A stretch of 64,000 nucleotides of DNA from Novilysobacter selenitireducens (GTDB lineage Bacteria; Pseudomonadota; Gammaproteobacteria; Xanthomonadales; Xanthomonadaceae), in contig NZ_JAINZW010000004.1 of assembly GCF_020026895.1 (NCBI RefSeq), forward strand, positions 62,001 to 126,000, in the 5' to 3' direction. The notes below the pieces were generated by a model. That model made no database searches and had not been told where the DNA came from. It saw nothing but the letters and a program-made list of their open reading frames with translations. A program made the position numbers and the translations under genes. Positions 47,042 to 61,475 of this stretch are shown in pieces (position 1 is the first letter of the stretch; every line of letters begins with the position of its first letter).

Positions 47042-48448
47042 ATGTCCAAGACCGCAACCAAGCCTGCCAGCAAGGCGCGCACCGCCTACGTCTGCTCCGA
47101 ATGCGGCGCCGACCACAACAAGTGGCAGGGCCAGTGCGCGGAATGCCATGCATGGAACTCGCTGAGCGAATTCGTGGTGGAGCCGGCATCCGCCGCCAAG
47201 GGCGTGGCCGCATCGCGCCGCGCCAGCTGGGCGGGCAAGGCGGACGCCCCCGCGGTGACGCCGTTGAAGGATGTCAGCCATTCGGAGGAGTCGCGCGTCA
47301 GCACCGGCATCGGTGAATTCGACCGTGTGCTCGGCGGCGGCCTCGTGCATGGCGCCGTCGTGCTGGTGGGCGGCGACCCCGGCATCGGCAAGTCCACGCT
47401 GCTGCTGCAGGCGGTGTCGCACATGGCGGGAAGGCTGCCGGGCCTGTATGTGACCGGCGAAGAGTCGCTGTCGCAGGTCGCCGGCCGCGGTGCGCGCCTC
47501 GGCCTGCCGCTGGACGGGGTGCACGCCCTGGCGGAAACCGGTATCGAGCGCGTGCTGGAACACGCCGCGAAAATGAAGCCCGGCCTGATCGTGGCCGACT
47601 CGGTGCAGACGCTGTGGACGGAGGAGCTGAGCGCCGCGCCGGGCTCGGTCAGCCAGGTCCGCGAGAGCGCGGCGCGTCTGGTCCGCTATGCCAAGGAGAC
47701 CGGCACCTCGGTGTTCCTGGTCGGCCACGTGACCAAGGAAGGCGGCATCGCCGGCCCGCGCGTGCTTGAGCACATGGTCGACGCGGTCCTGTATTTCGAA
47801 GGCGAGAGCGGCAGCCGGTTCCGCGTGCTGCGTGCCTTCAAGAACCGATTCGGTGCGGTCAACGAGCTGGGCGTATTCGCGATGGGCGACAAGGGCCTGA
47901 AGGAAGTGCCCAACCCGTCGGCGATCTTCCTGTCCGGTGGCAGCACGCGCCAGCCGGGCAGCTGCGTGATGGTGACGCGCGAAGGCACGCGCCCCTTGCT
48001 GGTGGAGGTGCAGGCACTGGTCGATGCGTCGCCGCTGTCCAACCCGCGCCGCGTGGCCGTGGGCATGGAAGGAAACCGCATGGCGATGCTGTTGGCCGTG
48101 CTGCATCGGCATGGCGGCGTCGGCGTGGGCGACCAGGACGTGTTCGTCAACGTGGTGGGTGGCATCCGCGTGCAGGAGACGGCGGTCGACCTGCCGGTGC
48201 TGCTGGCGGTGCTGTCGAGCCTGCGCGACCGACCGCTGGGCGAGGGCACCATCGCGTTCGGCGAGGTCGGCCTGTCCGGTGAGATCCGCCCGGTGCCCAA
48301 CGGCGAGGACCGGTTGAAGGAGGCGGCGACGCACGGCTTCAAGCGCGCGATCGTCGCCAAGGGCAATGCACCGCGTTCCGGCCGGGTGGGCGACATGCAG
48401 GTGGTCGGCGTGGAGCGGCTTTCGGACGCGTTGTCGGAAGCCGAATGA
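47042..48448 (+). CDS. radA: DNA repair protein RadA
   Basis: 468 residues from the ATG at 47042; the frame is open further up through the terminator array. Zinc finger CSECGADHNKWQGQCAEC. RecA-like ATPase: Walker A GGDPGIGKSTLLLQ, RadA motif KNRFGAVNELGVF, and the C-terminal Lon-like domain (VGMEGNRMAMLLAVLHRH). RadA aids branch migration in recombination. It overlaps the following PAP2-like gene by 4 bases. Confidence 0.97.
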   Translation: MSKTATKPASKARTAYVCSECGADHNKWQGQCAECHAWNSLSEFVVEPASAAKGVAASRRASWAGKADAPAVTPLKDVSHSEESRVSTGIGEFDRVLGGGLVHGAVVLVGGDPGIGKSTLLLQAVSHMAGRLPGLYVTGEESLSQVAGRGARLGLPLDGVHALAETGIERVLEHAAKMKPGLIVADSVQTLWTEELSAAPGSVSQVRESAARLVRYAKETGTSVFLVGHVTKEGGIAGPRVLEHMVDAVLYFEGESGSRFRVLRAFKNRFGAVNELGVFAMGDKGLKEVPNPSAIFLSGGSTRQPGSCVMVTREGTRPLLVEVQALVDASPLSNPRRVAVGMEGNRMAMLLAVLHRHGGVGVGDQDVFVNVVGGIRVQETAVDLPVLLAVLSSLRDRPLGEGTIAFGEVGLSGEIRPVPNGEDRLKEAATHGFKRAIVAKGNAPRSGRVGDMQVVGVERLSDALSEAE

Positions 48449-49005
48449 GCCGCATGGCCGCCCAGGGACTGGCGCGGGCGGTGTCGATCGTGCTGCATCC
48501 GTTCGTGGTGTTCGCGGCGCTGACGCTGCTGGCGACGTGGATGCTTGATCGCGAAGCGCTCCCGCGGGTGGTAGCCGGGCTGGGGGTCGCAATCGGCGCA
48601 GTCTGGGTATTCGTCTGGCAGCGTGTGAGCAGCGGACGTTGGGGCACGGTGGATGCCTCGCGCCCACACGAGCGGCCGCTGTTGTACGCGGTGGTGCTCG
48701 TGGTGGTGGTGGGGTTGTGGGCGTGGCTGGGCATGGCCTCGCCGCTGGCGCGCGGCGTGGCGGCGGCAGGGACGATGCTCGCGCTGGCCGGCCTTTTGAA
48801 CCGCTGGATCAAGCTTTCGCTGCACATGGCCAGCCTGGCGTTTGCTGGCGCCGCGGCCTGGCCGCTGTCGCCTTGGCTGGGTGCCGCCAGCCTCGCGCTG
48901 TTGCCCCTGCTGGGCTGGTCGAGGCTGCACCTGCGCCGCCATGCGTGGCCGGAGGTGGTGGGCGGGACGGTGCTCGGCGCGCTGGCGGGTATGGCGACCT
49001 GGTGA
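48445..49005 (+). CDS. PAP2-like integral membrane protein
   Basis: 186 residues with about six membrane helices. The C-terminal half has a PAP2-phosphatase-like pattern: KLSLHMAS for the Ser-x-x-His part, and WSRLHLRRHAWPEVVGGTVLG for the SR-x5-H-x3-D part, with Glu-Val in place of Asp-Val. The first Lys-Arg-Pro motif is replaced by DASRPHERPLLYA. It may act on lipid phosphates or be a degenerate member. Start overlaps radA. Confidence 0.7.
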   Translation: MSRMAAQGLARAVSIVLHPFVVFAALTLLATWMLDREALPRVVAGLGVAIGAVWVFVWQRVSSGRWGTVDASRPHERPLLYAVVLVVVVGLWAWLGMASPLARGVAAAGTMLALAGLLNRWIKLSLHMASLAFAGAAAWPLSPWLGAASLALLPLLGWSRLHLRRHAWPEVVGGTVLGALAGMATW

Positions 49006-49015
49006 GCGCGGGCGC

Positions 49016-49804
49016 TCAGGCGACGCCGAGCACCAGCTCCAGTACGAACTTGCTGCCGAAATAACTCAGCACCAGCAGCGCCATCGCCACCAGCGTCCAG
49101 CGCACCGCGGTCGTGCCGCGCCAGCCGCGGCGCCAGCGCCCAAGCAGCAGGCCACCGAAGATCAGCCACGACAGCACGCTCAGCACGGTCTTGTGGACCA
49201 GCTGCTGCGCCAGCAGGTCCTGCACGAACAGCACCCCCGTCAGCAGGGTGGCGGTCAACAGCACGAACCCGACCGCGACAGTGCGGAACAGCAGCGTTTC
49301 CAGTTCGACCAGCGGGGGCAGGGCGCGCAACCAGCCGTGGAATTCGCGTCGGCGCAACGCGCGCTCCTGCGCCCACAGCATCAGCGCCAGCAGCGCAGCG
49401 ACCGCCAGTGCGGCGTACGCCAGCAGTGCCAGCCACGCGTGCAGTTGCAGGCGCCAGTCGAGCGGCGCGCTCGCTTCGGTGCCGTGCAGGACGTAGCCGA
49501 GCAGTGACGCCGCCGCGAGGGGGAACACCACCACGCCCAGCGCCGCCATCCGTCCGGTCGCGCCGTACAGCGCGGTCAATACGGCCATGCCGAGCCCGAC
49601 CAGCGACAGCGCGGCGAAAAAGTGCAGGTCCGCGCCGCCCGGCGCGCGCCAGGCCAGTGCGTGGTCCAGCGCATGCAGTGCGATCGCACCCGCCGCCGGC
49701 CACAGCCAATGCCGCCCGATGGCGCCGCCACCCTTGGAAACCCCCGCGGCTAGAAGTCCGGAGGACACGAGATAGAGCGCGGCGGCGATGAGAACGATTG
49801 TCAT
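49016..49804 (-). CDS. CcsA/YpjD-like inner-membrane protein
   Basis: 262 residues from the ATG at 49802-49804. Eight predicted membrane helices. The cytochrome c assembly (CcsA) region has WRLQLHAWLALLAYAALAVA and LLFRTVAVGFVLLTATLLTG, with His residues in the membrane. In gammaproteobacteria this gene is often next to and divergent from ffh, as here. Cytochrome biogenesis is proposed for the family; direct role is uncertain. Confidence 0.8.
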   Translation of the reverse strand: MTIVLIAAALYLVSSGLLAAGVSKGGGAIGRHWLWPAAGAIALHALDHALAWRAPGGADLHFFAALSLVGLGMAVLTALYGATGRMAALGVVVFPLAAASLLGYVLHGTEASAPLDWRLQLHAWLALLAYAALAVAALLALMLWAQERALRRREFHGWLRALPPLVELETLLFRTVAVGFVLLTATLLTGVLFVQDLLAQQLVHKTVLSVLSWLIFGGLLLGRWRRGWRGTTAVRWTLVAMALLVLSYFGSKFVLELVLGVA

Positions 49805-49846
49805 CGCCGCAGTGTCGCACAGGCCGGGAGGCAAAGGCCGCCGGGC

Positions 49847-49852
49847 TATACT
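49847..49852 (+). promoter_or_regulatory. -10 element for ffh
   Basis: TATACT in GGGCTATACTTCGCG, 41 bases before the ffh ATG. Same CTATACTT block occurs before rpsP (51451) and ribF (41121). No good -35 is seen. Confidence 0.55.
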
Positions 49853-49893
49853 TCGCGCCCCCGTTTCCACGCCGTTCGCAAGGTAGTCCGACG

Positions 49894-51258
49894 ATGTTCG
49901 AATCCCTCACCCAGCGCCTGTCCGGCACCATCGAGCGCCTGAAGGGTCGCGGCCGGCTGACCGAGGAGAACATCCGCGAGGCGACCCGCGAGGTCCGCAT
50001 CGCGTTGCTGGAGGCCGACGTCGCGCTGCCGGTGGTGCAGGCGCTGATCGAACGCATCAAGGTGCGCGCGGTCGGCCAGGAGGTGCTCAAGTCACTGACC
50101 CCGGGCCAGGCGCTGATCAAGGTCGTGCGCGACGAGCTGACCGCCGTCATGGGCGCGCAGGCCACCGACCTCAACCTCAACGTGCCGGCGCCGGCGGTCA
50201 TCCTGATGGCCGGCCTGCAGGGCGCGGGCAAGACCACCACGGTCGGCAAGCTCGCCAAGCACCTGAAGGAGAAGCGCAAGAAGAAGGTGATGGTGGTGTC
50301 GGCCGACGTGTACCGTCCGGCCGCGATCGAGCAGTTGAAGACGCTGGCGCAGCAGGTCGACGTGCTGTTCTTCCCGTCCAGCGCCGACCAGAAGCCCGAA
50401 GCCATCGTCCGTGCCGCCATCGACGATGCGAAGAAGTCCTTCGCCGACGTGCTGATCGTCGACACCGCCGGCCGCCTCGCCATCGACGAGGCGATGATGG
50501 CCGAGATCAAGGCGCTGCACGGCGCGGTCAACCCGGCCGAAACGCTGTTCGTGGTCGACTCGATGACCGGACAGGACGCCGCGGTCACGGCCAAGGCCTT
50601 CGGCGAGGCGCTGCCGCTCACCGGCGTGGTGCTGACCAAGACCGACGGCGACGCGCGCGGTGGCGCGGCGCTGAGCGTGCGCTACATCACTGGCAAGCCG
50701 ATCAAGTTCATCGGCGTGGGCGAGAAGCCCGACGGCCTGGACGTATTCCACCCCGACCGCGTCGCCAGCCGCATCCTGGACATGGGCGACGTGCTTAGCC
50801 TGGTCGAGCAGGTCGAGCAGCAGGTCGACAAGGACAAGGCCGCCAAGCTGGCCGAGAAGGTCGCCAAGGGCAAGAAGTTCGACCTCAACGACATGAAGGA
50901 CCAGCTGGAGCAGATGCAGAACATGGGCGGCCTGGGCGGGCTGATGGACAAGCTGCCCGGCATCGGCCAGATCCCCGATTCGGTCAAGGCGCAGGTCACC
51001 GGAAAGGAGGTCCCGCGCCTGGTCGCCATCATCAACTCCATGACCCGCAAGGAGCGCCGCAACCCGGCGCTGCTGAACGGCTCGCGCCGCAAGCGCATTG
51101 CCGCCGGTGCCGGCGTGACCCCGGCCGACGTCAACAAGCTGATGAAGCAGTTCCAGCAGATGGAAAAGATGATGGGCAAGCTGGGCCGCGGCGGCATGAA
51201 GGGCATGATGCGCGGCATGCGCGGGATGATGGGCGGCCGCGGCGGCATGCCGTTCTGA
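49894..51258 (+). CDS. ffh: signal recognition particle protein Ffh
   Basis: 454 residues from the ATG at 49894 with AAGG upstream. NG domain: GLQGAGKTTTVGKLA (G1), DTAGRLAID (G3), TKTDGDARGG (G4). M domain is Met-rich, ending GGMKGMMRGMRGMMGGRGG, and contains SRRKRIAAGAGV for 4.5S RNA binding. It targets membrane proteins cotranslationally. Confidence 0.98.
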   Translation: MFESLTQRLSGTIERLKGRGRLTEENIREATREVRIALLEADVALPVVQALIERIKVRAVGQEVLKSLTPGQALIKVVRDELTAVMGAQATDLNLNVPAPAVILMAGLQGAGKTTTVGKLAKHLKEKRKKKVMVVSADVYRPAAIEQLKTLAQQVDVLFFPSSADQKPEAIVRAAIDDAKKSFADVLIVDTAGRLAIDEAMMAEIKALHGAVNPAETLFVVDSMTGQDAAVTAKAFGEALPLTGVVLTKTDGDARGGAALSVRYITGKPIKFIGVGEKPDGLDVFHPDRVASRILDMGDVLSLVEQVEQQVDKDKAAKLAEKVAKGKKFDLNDMKDQLEQMQNMGGLGGLMDKLPGIGQIPDSVKAQVTGKEVPRLVAIINSMTRKERRNPALLNGSRRKRIAAGAGVTPADVNKLMKQFQQMEKMMGKLGRGGMKGMMRGMRGMMGGRGGMPF

Positions 51259-51285
51259 CGCCCCTTCTGGCCTTCGGAACAGCCC

Positions 51286-51432
51286 CTGTAGGAGCGGCTT
51301 CAGCCGCGATGCTTCTGTAGGAGCGACGTGGGTCGCGACCGCGGATCGCCAAGGGGAGCGTGGATCGCGACTGACGCTGAGCGTGGGCGAGGGCTGCGGC
51401 GGCCCCGCATCGCCGCTGAAGCCGCTTCTACA
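51286..51432. repeat. REP cluster between ffh and rpsP
   Basis: Copies at about 51287-51310 (GCGGCTTCAGCCGC), 51316-51340 (GCGACGTGGGTCGC), and an inverted copy at about 51408-51432; a degenerate one lies near 51361-51375. Confidence 0.8.
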
Positions 51433-51451
51433 ACACCCGCGGAAAATCCCC

Positions 51452-51457
51452 TATACT
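51452..51457 (+). promoter_or_regulatory. -10 element for rpsP operon
   Basis: TATACT, 53 bases before the rpsP ATG, in the CCCTATACTTGCC context shared with ffh and ribF. Confidence 0.55.
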
Positions 51458-51510
51458 TGCCGGCTTACCCCGTCATCCCGACGGCTGGGCAACACAGGAA
51501 GCACCCGACC

Positions 51511-51777
51511 ATGGTCAAGATCCGACTGACCCGCGGCGGCGCCAAGAAGCGTCCGTTCTACCACATCATCGTCACCGACAGCCGCAGCGCCCGCGACGGC
51601 CGCAACATCGAGCGCGTCGGTTACTACAACCCGGTCGCGACCGGCGGCGAGAAGCGTGTCGAGCTCGACACCGGCCGCGTGCAGCACTGGCTGGGCAACG
51701 GCGCGCAGCTGACCGACAAGGTTGCCGTGCTCTACAAGGAAGCGCTGAAGTCGGCCGACACGGCCACTGCAGCCTGA
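51511..51777 (+). CDS. rpsP: 30S ribosomal protein S16
   Basis: 88 residues from the ATG at 51511 (CACAGGAAGC upstream). [19 protein letters not shown] is standard S16, and [11 protein letters not shown] follows. First gene of rpsP-rimM-trmD-rplS, the usual order. Confidence 0.98.
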   Translation: MVKIRLTRGGAKKRPFYHIIVTDSRSARDGRNIERVGYYNPVATGGEKRVELDTGRVQHWLGNGAQLTDKVAVLYKEALKSADTATAA

Positions 51778-51817
51778 TCCTTCGGCCGCGCCCCGCGCGC
51801 GGCCGGCATCGAACCCG

Positions 51818-52333
51818 ATGGACACCGAAGGGCGCCGCATCCTCGTAGGCAGGGTGACCGGCGCCTTCGGCTTGCGTGGCGAAGTGAAACTCGAGTCCTG
51901 GACCGAGCCGCGCCAGGCGATCTTCCGGTACCAGCCCTGGATCCTGCGCGACGCCCGTGGCGTCGAGCGGCAGGTGCAGGGCGTGCGTGGCCGCGACGAC
52001 GGCAAGCGGGTGACGGCATGGTTCCCCGAGGTCGCCGACCGCGATGCCGCCGAGGCGATGCGCGGGCTGGAGATCCTGGTGCCGCGCTCGGCCTTCCCGC
52101 CGCCGGCGCCGGGCGAGTTCTACTGGGTCGACCTGGAGGGTCTGCGGGTCGTGAACCTCGAGGGTGTGTCGTTCGGCACCGTCTCCCACCTGTTCGCCAC
52201 CGGTGCCAACGACGTACTGGTTGCGCGCGACGGTGGCCGCGAGCGGATGATCCCGTTCGTACGCCCGCAGTACATCACCGACATCGATTTCGAGAAGGGC
52301 GTGGTGACGGTCGACTGGGACCCGGAGTTCTAG
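51818..52333 (+). CDS. rimM: 16S rRNA processing protein RimM
   Basis: 171 residues. N-terminal RimM domain ([20 protein letters not shown]) and C-terminal PRC-barrel ([33 protein letters not shown]). Acts in 30S maturation with S19. Three bases separate it from trmD. Confidence 0.97.
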   Translation: MDTEGRRILVGRVTGAFGLRGEVKLESWTEPRQAIFRYQPWILRDARGVERQVQGVRGRDDGKRVTAWFPEVADRDAAEAMRGLEILVPRSAFPPPAPGEFYWVDLEGLRVVNLEGVSFGTVSHLFATGANDVLVARDGGRERMIPFVRPQYITDIDFEKGVVTVDWDPEF

Positions 52334-52336
52334 ACC

Positions 52337-53125
52337 GTGCGCATCGACGTCATCAGCCTGTTCCCCGAGTTCGTCGCGCAGTGCGCGGCGTTTGGCGTGG
52401 TCGGCCGGGCAGGGGAGCGCGGCCTGCTGTCGCTGCACGGCTGGAACCCGCGCGATTACGCGGAAGGCAACTACCGCCGAGTCGACGACCGGCCCTTCGG
52501 CGGCGGCCCGGGCATGGTGATGCTGATCGACCCGCTCCGGGCCAGCCTGAAGGCCGCGCGGGAGGCCGACCCGCGGCCGGCACGCGTGGTGTACCTCAGC
52601 CCGCAGGGCGCGCCGCTGACCCAGGCCAAGGTGCGCGAGCTGGCCGGCCAGGAGCGCCTGGTGTTGCTGTGCGGCCGCTACGAAGGCGTAGACGAGCGCC
52701 TGCTGGCGGCGGACGTCGACGAGGAGATCTCGATCGGCGACTACGTGCTGTCCGGCGGCGAGCTGGCCGCGGCGGTCATCGTGGACGCGGTGGCGCGCCT
52801 GCAGGAAGGCGCGCTCAACGATGCCGATTCGGCCGAGCAGGACAGCTTCGAACCCGTCGACCCTGCCGGCGATCCGGCCCGGGTCCTGCTGGACTGCCCG
52901 CACTACACGCGCCCGGTCTCGCACGAACTGGGCGACGTGCCCGCCGTGCTGATGTCCGGCAACCACGCCGAGATCGCGCGCTGGCGCCGGCAGCAGGCGC
53001 TGGGCCGGACCTGGCAGCGCCGCCCGGACCTGCTGGACGAGGCCAGCCTGTCCAACGCCGACCGGGCGCTGCTCGCGGCCTACCGGGCCTCGCTGGGCAC
53101 GGTGGACGACGACAGCGACGGCTGA
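52337..53125 (+). CDS. trmD: tRNA (guanine-37-N1) methyltransferase
   Basis: 262 residues from GTG at 52337. SPOUT trefoil-knot motifs: [28 protein letters not shown], and [17 protein letters not shown]. Catalytic Asp is in [15 protein letters not shown] loop; PHYTRPVSH follows. It methylates G37 to prevent frameshifting. Confidence 0.98.
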   Translation: MRIDVISLFPEFVAQCAAFGVVGRAGERGLLSLHGWNPRDYAEGNYRRVDDRPFGGGPGMVMLIDPLRASLKAAREADPRPARVVYLSPQGAPLTQAKVRELAGQERLVLLCGRYEGVDERLLAADVDEEISIGDYVLSGGELAAAVIVDAVARLQEGALNDADSAEQDSFEPVDPAGDPARVLLDCPHYTRPVSHELGDVPAVLMSGNHAEIARWRRQQALGRTWQRRPDLLDEASLSNADRALLAAYRASLGTVDDDSDG

Positions 53126-53194
53126 CGGCCCCGGAACCCCCGGTCTTGCCGGCCGGACAGGTGTAACCCCTAGCCACGAAAGGAAAAGGCCCGC

Positions 53195-53200
53195 TATAAT
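53195..53200 (+). promoter_or_regulatory. -10 element upstream of rplS
   Basis: A perfect TATAAT in CCCGCTATAATGCGCGG, 141 bases before the rplS ATG, suggesting an extra promoter for rplS inside the operon. The -35 is not clear. The GC block right after the -10 may act as a stringent discriminator. Confidence 0.6.
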
Positions 53201-53340
53201 GCGCGGCTTGACCGCCTGCTGGTGGTCTGTCTGCAGTTCCGGCAACACCCATAAAAAAGCCAGACGCGGGTCCACGTGCACTCGCGCTACAACGATTCCA
53301 ACAGGCAGGCCACGCCGTGGCCACCCACCAGGTCAAAGTC

Positions 53341-53742
53341 ATGAACAAGCCTTCGCTCAACACGCTTCTCCAGGAATTCGAGTCCCAGCAGGTCCAGCGC
53401 GAGCTGCCCGCCTTCAGCCCCGGCGACACCGTCGTCGTCAACGTCAAGGTGAAGGAAGGCAACCGCGAGCGCGTCCAGGCCTACGAGGGCGTGGTCATCG
53501 CGATGAAGAACGCGGGCCTGAATTCCTCGTTCACCGTGCGCAAGATCTCCCACGGCTTCGGCGTGGAGCGCGTGTTCCAGAGCCACAGCGCCACCATCGA
53601 CTCGGTCGACGTGAAGCGCCGCGGCAAGGTCCGCGCCGGCAAGCTGTACTACCTGCGTGGCCTGGAAGGCAAGAAGGCGCGCATCAAGGAAGACCTGGCC
53701 GCTTACGCCAAGGCCAAGGCTGCCGCCGCCGCTACCGAGTAA
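53341..53742 (+). CDS. rplS: 50S ribosomal protein L19
   Basis: 133 residues from the ATG at 53341; a GTG at 53317 in frame would add eight residues not found in L19. Core [38 protein letters not shown], and [20 protein letters not shown] are typical. The C-terminal tail is Ala/Lys-rich. It sits at the 30S-50S interface. Confidence 0.97.
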   Translation: MNKPSLNTLLQEFESQQVQRELPAFSPGDTVVVNVKVKEGNRERVQAYEGVVIAMKNAGLNSSFTVRKISHGFGVERVFQSHSATIDSVDVKRRGKVRAGKLYYLRGLEGKKARIKEDLAAYAKAKAAAAATE

Positions 53743-54103
53743 GTCGCAGCTGCGTTTGCGCCACACCGGAACGGTCGCCGAAAGGCGGCCGTTTCGCGTT
53801 GTGAGGGCTGATTCGTGCGAGCACGCGCGGCGGCGACGGCGCCGACATCCGGTGGATGTCCGGTACCTCCAGCGGGTTCGAGCCTGACTCGAACAGGGCC
53901 CGCCACCCAACACCCCGTCATCCCGGCGTAAGCCGGGATCCATCTTCCCGGTCGCGACGCCGGTCATCGCAGGGCCGGATACCCGCACGCATCGGGATGT
54001 GGCCCGAGTGCACCCCGAGTGCACAACGCACGCATGGCCGTGCCGGGCCGACCGCCTCCTGCACAGGCATTGGAGAAGCCACCAACGTCCCCATCTAGCC
54101 GGC
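53743..54103. other. intergenic region with terminator and REP
   Basis: 361 bases without a supported gene. It holds the rplS terminator (53771-53794) and one REP of the CGTCATCCCGGCG...CCGGGATCC family at about 53917-53947. The open frame upstream of the hslR-like gene is not coding by family criteria. Confidence 0.6.
53771..53794 (+). terminator. terminator after rplS
   Basis: Nine-bp stem ACGGTCGCC/GGCGGCCGT (one G-T pair) with a GAAA tetraloop, followed by a short T-run. Closes the rpsP operon. Confidence 0.75.
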
Positions 54104-54508
54104 ATGACCGAGCCGACCTCCGCAGTAACCGTACGCCTCGACCTGTGGCTCTGGGCCGCGCGCTTCTTCAAGACGCGCGGTCTGGCCCGTACCGCCATCG
54201 AGACCGGCAAGGTCGAAGTCGGTGGCCAGCGCGCCAAGGCCTCGCGCGCGGTCCGCATCGGCGACCGCATGCAGGTCGAGCGGGCGGGCGAGGTGTTCCA
54301 GATCGAAGTGCGTGACCTGTCCGACGTGCGTGGCCCCGCACCCGTGGCGCAGGCGCTGTATGCCGAAGACGAAGCGTCGCGATCGGCGCGAGCCGAAGTG
54401 CGCGCGCTGCAGGCCGCGCAGCGCACCGGCTACCGCGCACCGGAGGGCAAGCCGGACAAGCGCGCCCGCCGCCTGATCCGGGCGCTCGGGGACATCGACG
54501 CGCTGTAG
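54104..54508 (+). CDS. hslR: S4-domain RNA-binding heat-shock protein Hsp15
   Basis: 134 residues from the ATG at 54104. S4 domain VRLDLWLWAARFFKTRGLARTA then GKVEVGGQRAKASRAVRIGD. C-terminal basic region GKPDKRARRLIRALG. Hsp15 binds stalled 50S subunits carrying nascent chains. It is convergent with the SDR gene; only 15 bases separate the stops. Confidence 0.93.
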   Translation: MTEPTSAVTVRLDLWLWAARFFKTRGLARTAIETGKVEVGGQRAKASRAVRIGDRMQVERAGEVFQIEVRDLSDVRGPAPVAQALYAEDEASRSARAEVRALQAAQRTGYRAPEGKPDKRARRLIRALGDIDAL

Positions 54509-54523
54509 TCGCGAGCTGCGTCT

Positions 54524-55501
54524 TCAGGCACGCCGGTCGCGGGCGGCCGGCAGGTAATCGCGCACCAGGTCCTCCGACACGCGCCACAGCCGTGCGGCCA
54601 TGGCGCGGTCGCGCTGGTGGGCGCTCTGCTCGGCCGGCGCGAAGTCGCGGAAGAAGTCGCCGTTGAAGCGCGCCGCTTCCGGTGACACGGCCAGCCAGCA
54701 CGGCGTCGCCGCCCCCTCCTGGACGCTGCGCGCATCAGCCCGGTAGCCGTAGTCCACGTTGCGCAGGATGTTGGTGCGCACGTGTCCCGGCGACACGCAA
54801 TTGGAGGTGGCGCGGGTGCCGGCCGTGGCCAGGCCGTGGGCCAGAGCCAGCGAGAACAGGCCGTTCGCCAGTTTCGAGTGCGCGTAGCGGCCCCGCGCCC
54901 AGGTGCGGCCGGACAGGTCGCCGAACTGGATGCCGCCGGGCGGCGCGTCGGCTTCGCTACCGCTGCCCAGCACGACCACTCGCCCTTGCGGCGCTTCGAC
55001 GATGCGGTCGAGGAGTCGTCGCACCAGCAGGTAGTGGCCGAGATGGTTGACCACGAACTGCTCCTCCAGCCCATGCACCTGCTGCAGGTCGTCCAGCACG
55101 ATGCCGGCGTTGCAGACCAGCGCGTCGATGGGCGCTCCCATGGCGCGGATGGCATCGCTGCACGCCACGACCGAGTCGAATTCGCTCAACTCCAGGGCCA
55201 CTGGCGTTGCCCGGCCCCTGACGCCTGCGCACGCCGCCCGCGCCTTCGCCGACGTGCGGCCCGTACCCACCACGTGCGCACCGCGTAGGGCGAGTACCCG
55301 CATCGTTTCCTGTCCGATGCCCGAGGTGCAGCCGGTGACGACAATGGTCTTGCCCGTGAGGTCGAGCCCGGCCGTCGCCTGCTCGGCAGTGGTGTCCGGA
55401 GCGTGCATGCCGGCTCCGGCGTCGCCCACGGGCAGGACCGTCAGCGCAGCGCCGGCGGCCGCGGACAGGATCAGGGCACGGCGCTGGTGGTCGATGGGCA
55501 T
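54524..55501 (-). CDS. short-chain dehydrogenase/reductase with Tat-like leader
   Basis: 325 residues from the ATG at 55499-55501. The N terminus HQRRALILSAAAGAALTVLP has a twin-arginine pair and a hydrophobic stretch, resembling a Tat signal. The Rossmann domain then begins: IVVTGCTSGIGQETM (TGxxxGIG), NAGIVLDDL, and catalytic YAHSK with upstream Ser (LGSGSEAD). It is related to retinol-dehydrogenase/WW-oxidoreductase-type SDRs. Substrate unknown. Upstream extension to 55891 has no support. Confidence 0.85.
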   Translation of the reverse strand: MPIDHQRRALILSAAAGAALTVLPVGDAGAGMHAPDTTAEQATAGLDLTGKTIVVTGCTSGIGQETMRVLALRGAHVVGTGRTSAKARAACAGVRGRATPVALELSEFDSVVACSDAIRAMGAPIDALVCNAGIVLDDLQQVHGLEEQFVVNHLGHYLLVRRLLDRIVEAPQGRVVVLGSGSEADAPPGGIQFGDLSGRTWARGRYAHSKLANGLFSLALAHGLATAGTRATSNCVSPGHVRTNILRNVDYGYRADARSVQEGAATPCWLAVSPEAARFNGDFFRDFAPAEQSAHQRDRAMAARLWRVSEDLVRDYLPAARDRRA

Positions 55502-55601
55502 GGCATGCGTTGCGGTCGGCGGGTCTGCAGCATGCCGCACCCGGGGCGTCGGCAGTAGACCGCTACCCTGCACGAAAGGCGCACGCGGCCTGGGGGACGG
55601 C

Positions 55602-55633
55602 AAAAAAAAGAGACCCCGCATGGGCGGGGTCTC
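55602..55633 (-). terminator. intrinsic terminator after katG
   Basis: On the minus strand, GAGACCCCGC-CCAT-GCGGGGTCTC followed by TTTTTTTTG, about 20 bases past the katG stop. Very strong. Confidence 0.93.
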
Positions 55634-55653
55634 GTCAGGGACGTCAGCGGGGA

Positions 55654-60961
<5,308 letters not shown>

Positions 60962-61116
60962 GGACTGGCTGTCGGTTCGGGTGCGTCGCGGCGGTGCCGG
61001 GCGGGCGGCAGCCTTTGATCGGCGGCGGGTAAGTGTAGCGGTCGAGTTCCGAGGGCCGTTCCTGTCGGGGGCACACAGACTTCAAATTGAAACAATAATT
61101 CCAGTAGTATCGAAAT
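60962..61116. promoter_or_regulatory. mutS-arsR divergent promoter region
   Basis: 155 bases. An A/T-rich block at about 61078-61116 (TTCAAATTGAAACAATAATTC then AGTAGTATCGAAATATGG) stands out from the surrounding high GC. It contains TTCAAATTGAA, a perfect 11-base palindrome at 61080-61090, a candidate ArsR operator overlapping the arsR promoter. Confidence 0.5.
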
Positions 61117-61449
61117 ATGGACACCCAGCATGCACTCGACGCACTCGCCGGCCTCGCCCAAAAGAGCCGCCTGGCCCTGTTCCGCGAGCTGGTGCAGCGC
61201 GGCCCGGCCGGCGCCACGCCCGGCGAGCTGGCCGACACGGTCGGCATCGCGCCCACCACGCTGTCCTTCCATCTGAAGACGCTGCTGCAGGCGGGACTGA
61301 TCCAGGCCGAACAGCAGGGCCGCAGCATCACCTACCGCGCCGACTTCGACGCGATGCAGGGGCTGGTCGGGTACCTGACCGACAACTGCTGCGCCGGCGA
61401 CGCGAGCCAGTGCGCGCCCGCATGCGCACCCGCCCGCAAGCGCGCCTGA
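61117..61449 (+). CDS. arsR: ArsR/SmtB-family arsenic repressor
   Basis: 110 residues. Winged helix-turn-helix: [17 protein letters not shown], then [20 protein letters not shown] as recognition region. C-terminal cysteines in [17 protein letters not shown] probably bind arsenite, a layout seen in several ArsR branches in place of the classic ELCVCDL helix. It represses the following operon until arsenic is present. It is 26 bases from the GAPDH gene. Confidence 0.92.
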   Translation: MDTQHALDALAGLAQKSRLALFRELVQRGPAGATPGELADTVGIAPTTLSFHLKTLLQAGLIQAEQQGRSITYRADFDAMQGLVGYLTDNCCAGDASQCAPACAPARKRA

Positions 61450-61475
61450 CCTCTCTTTCCTTCCTGGAGTTCCGC

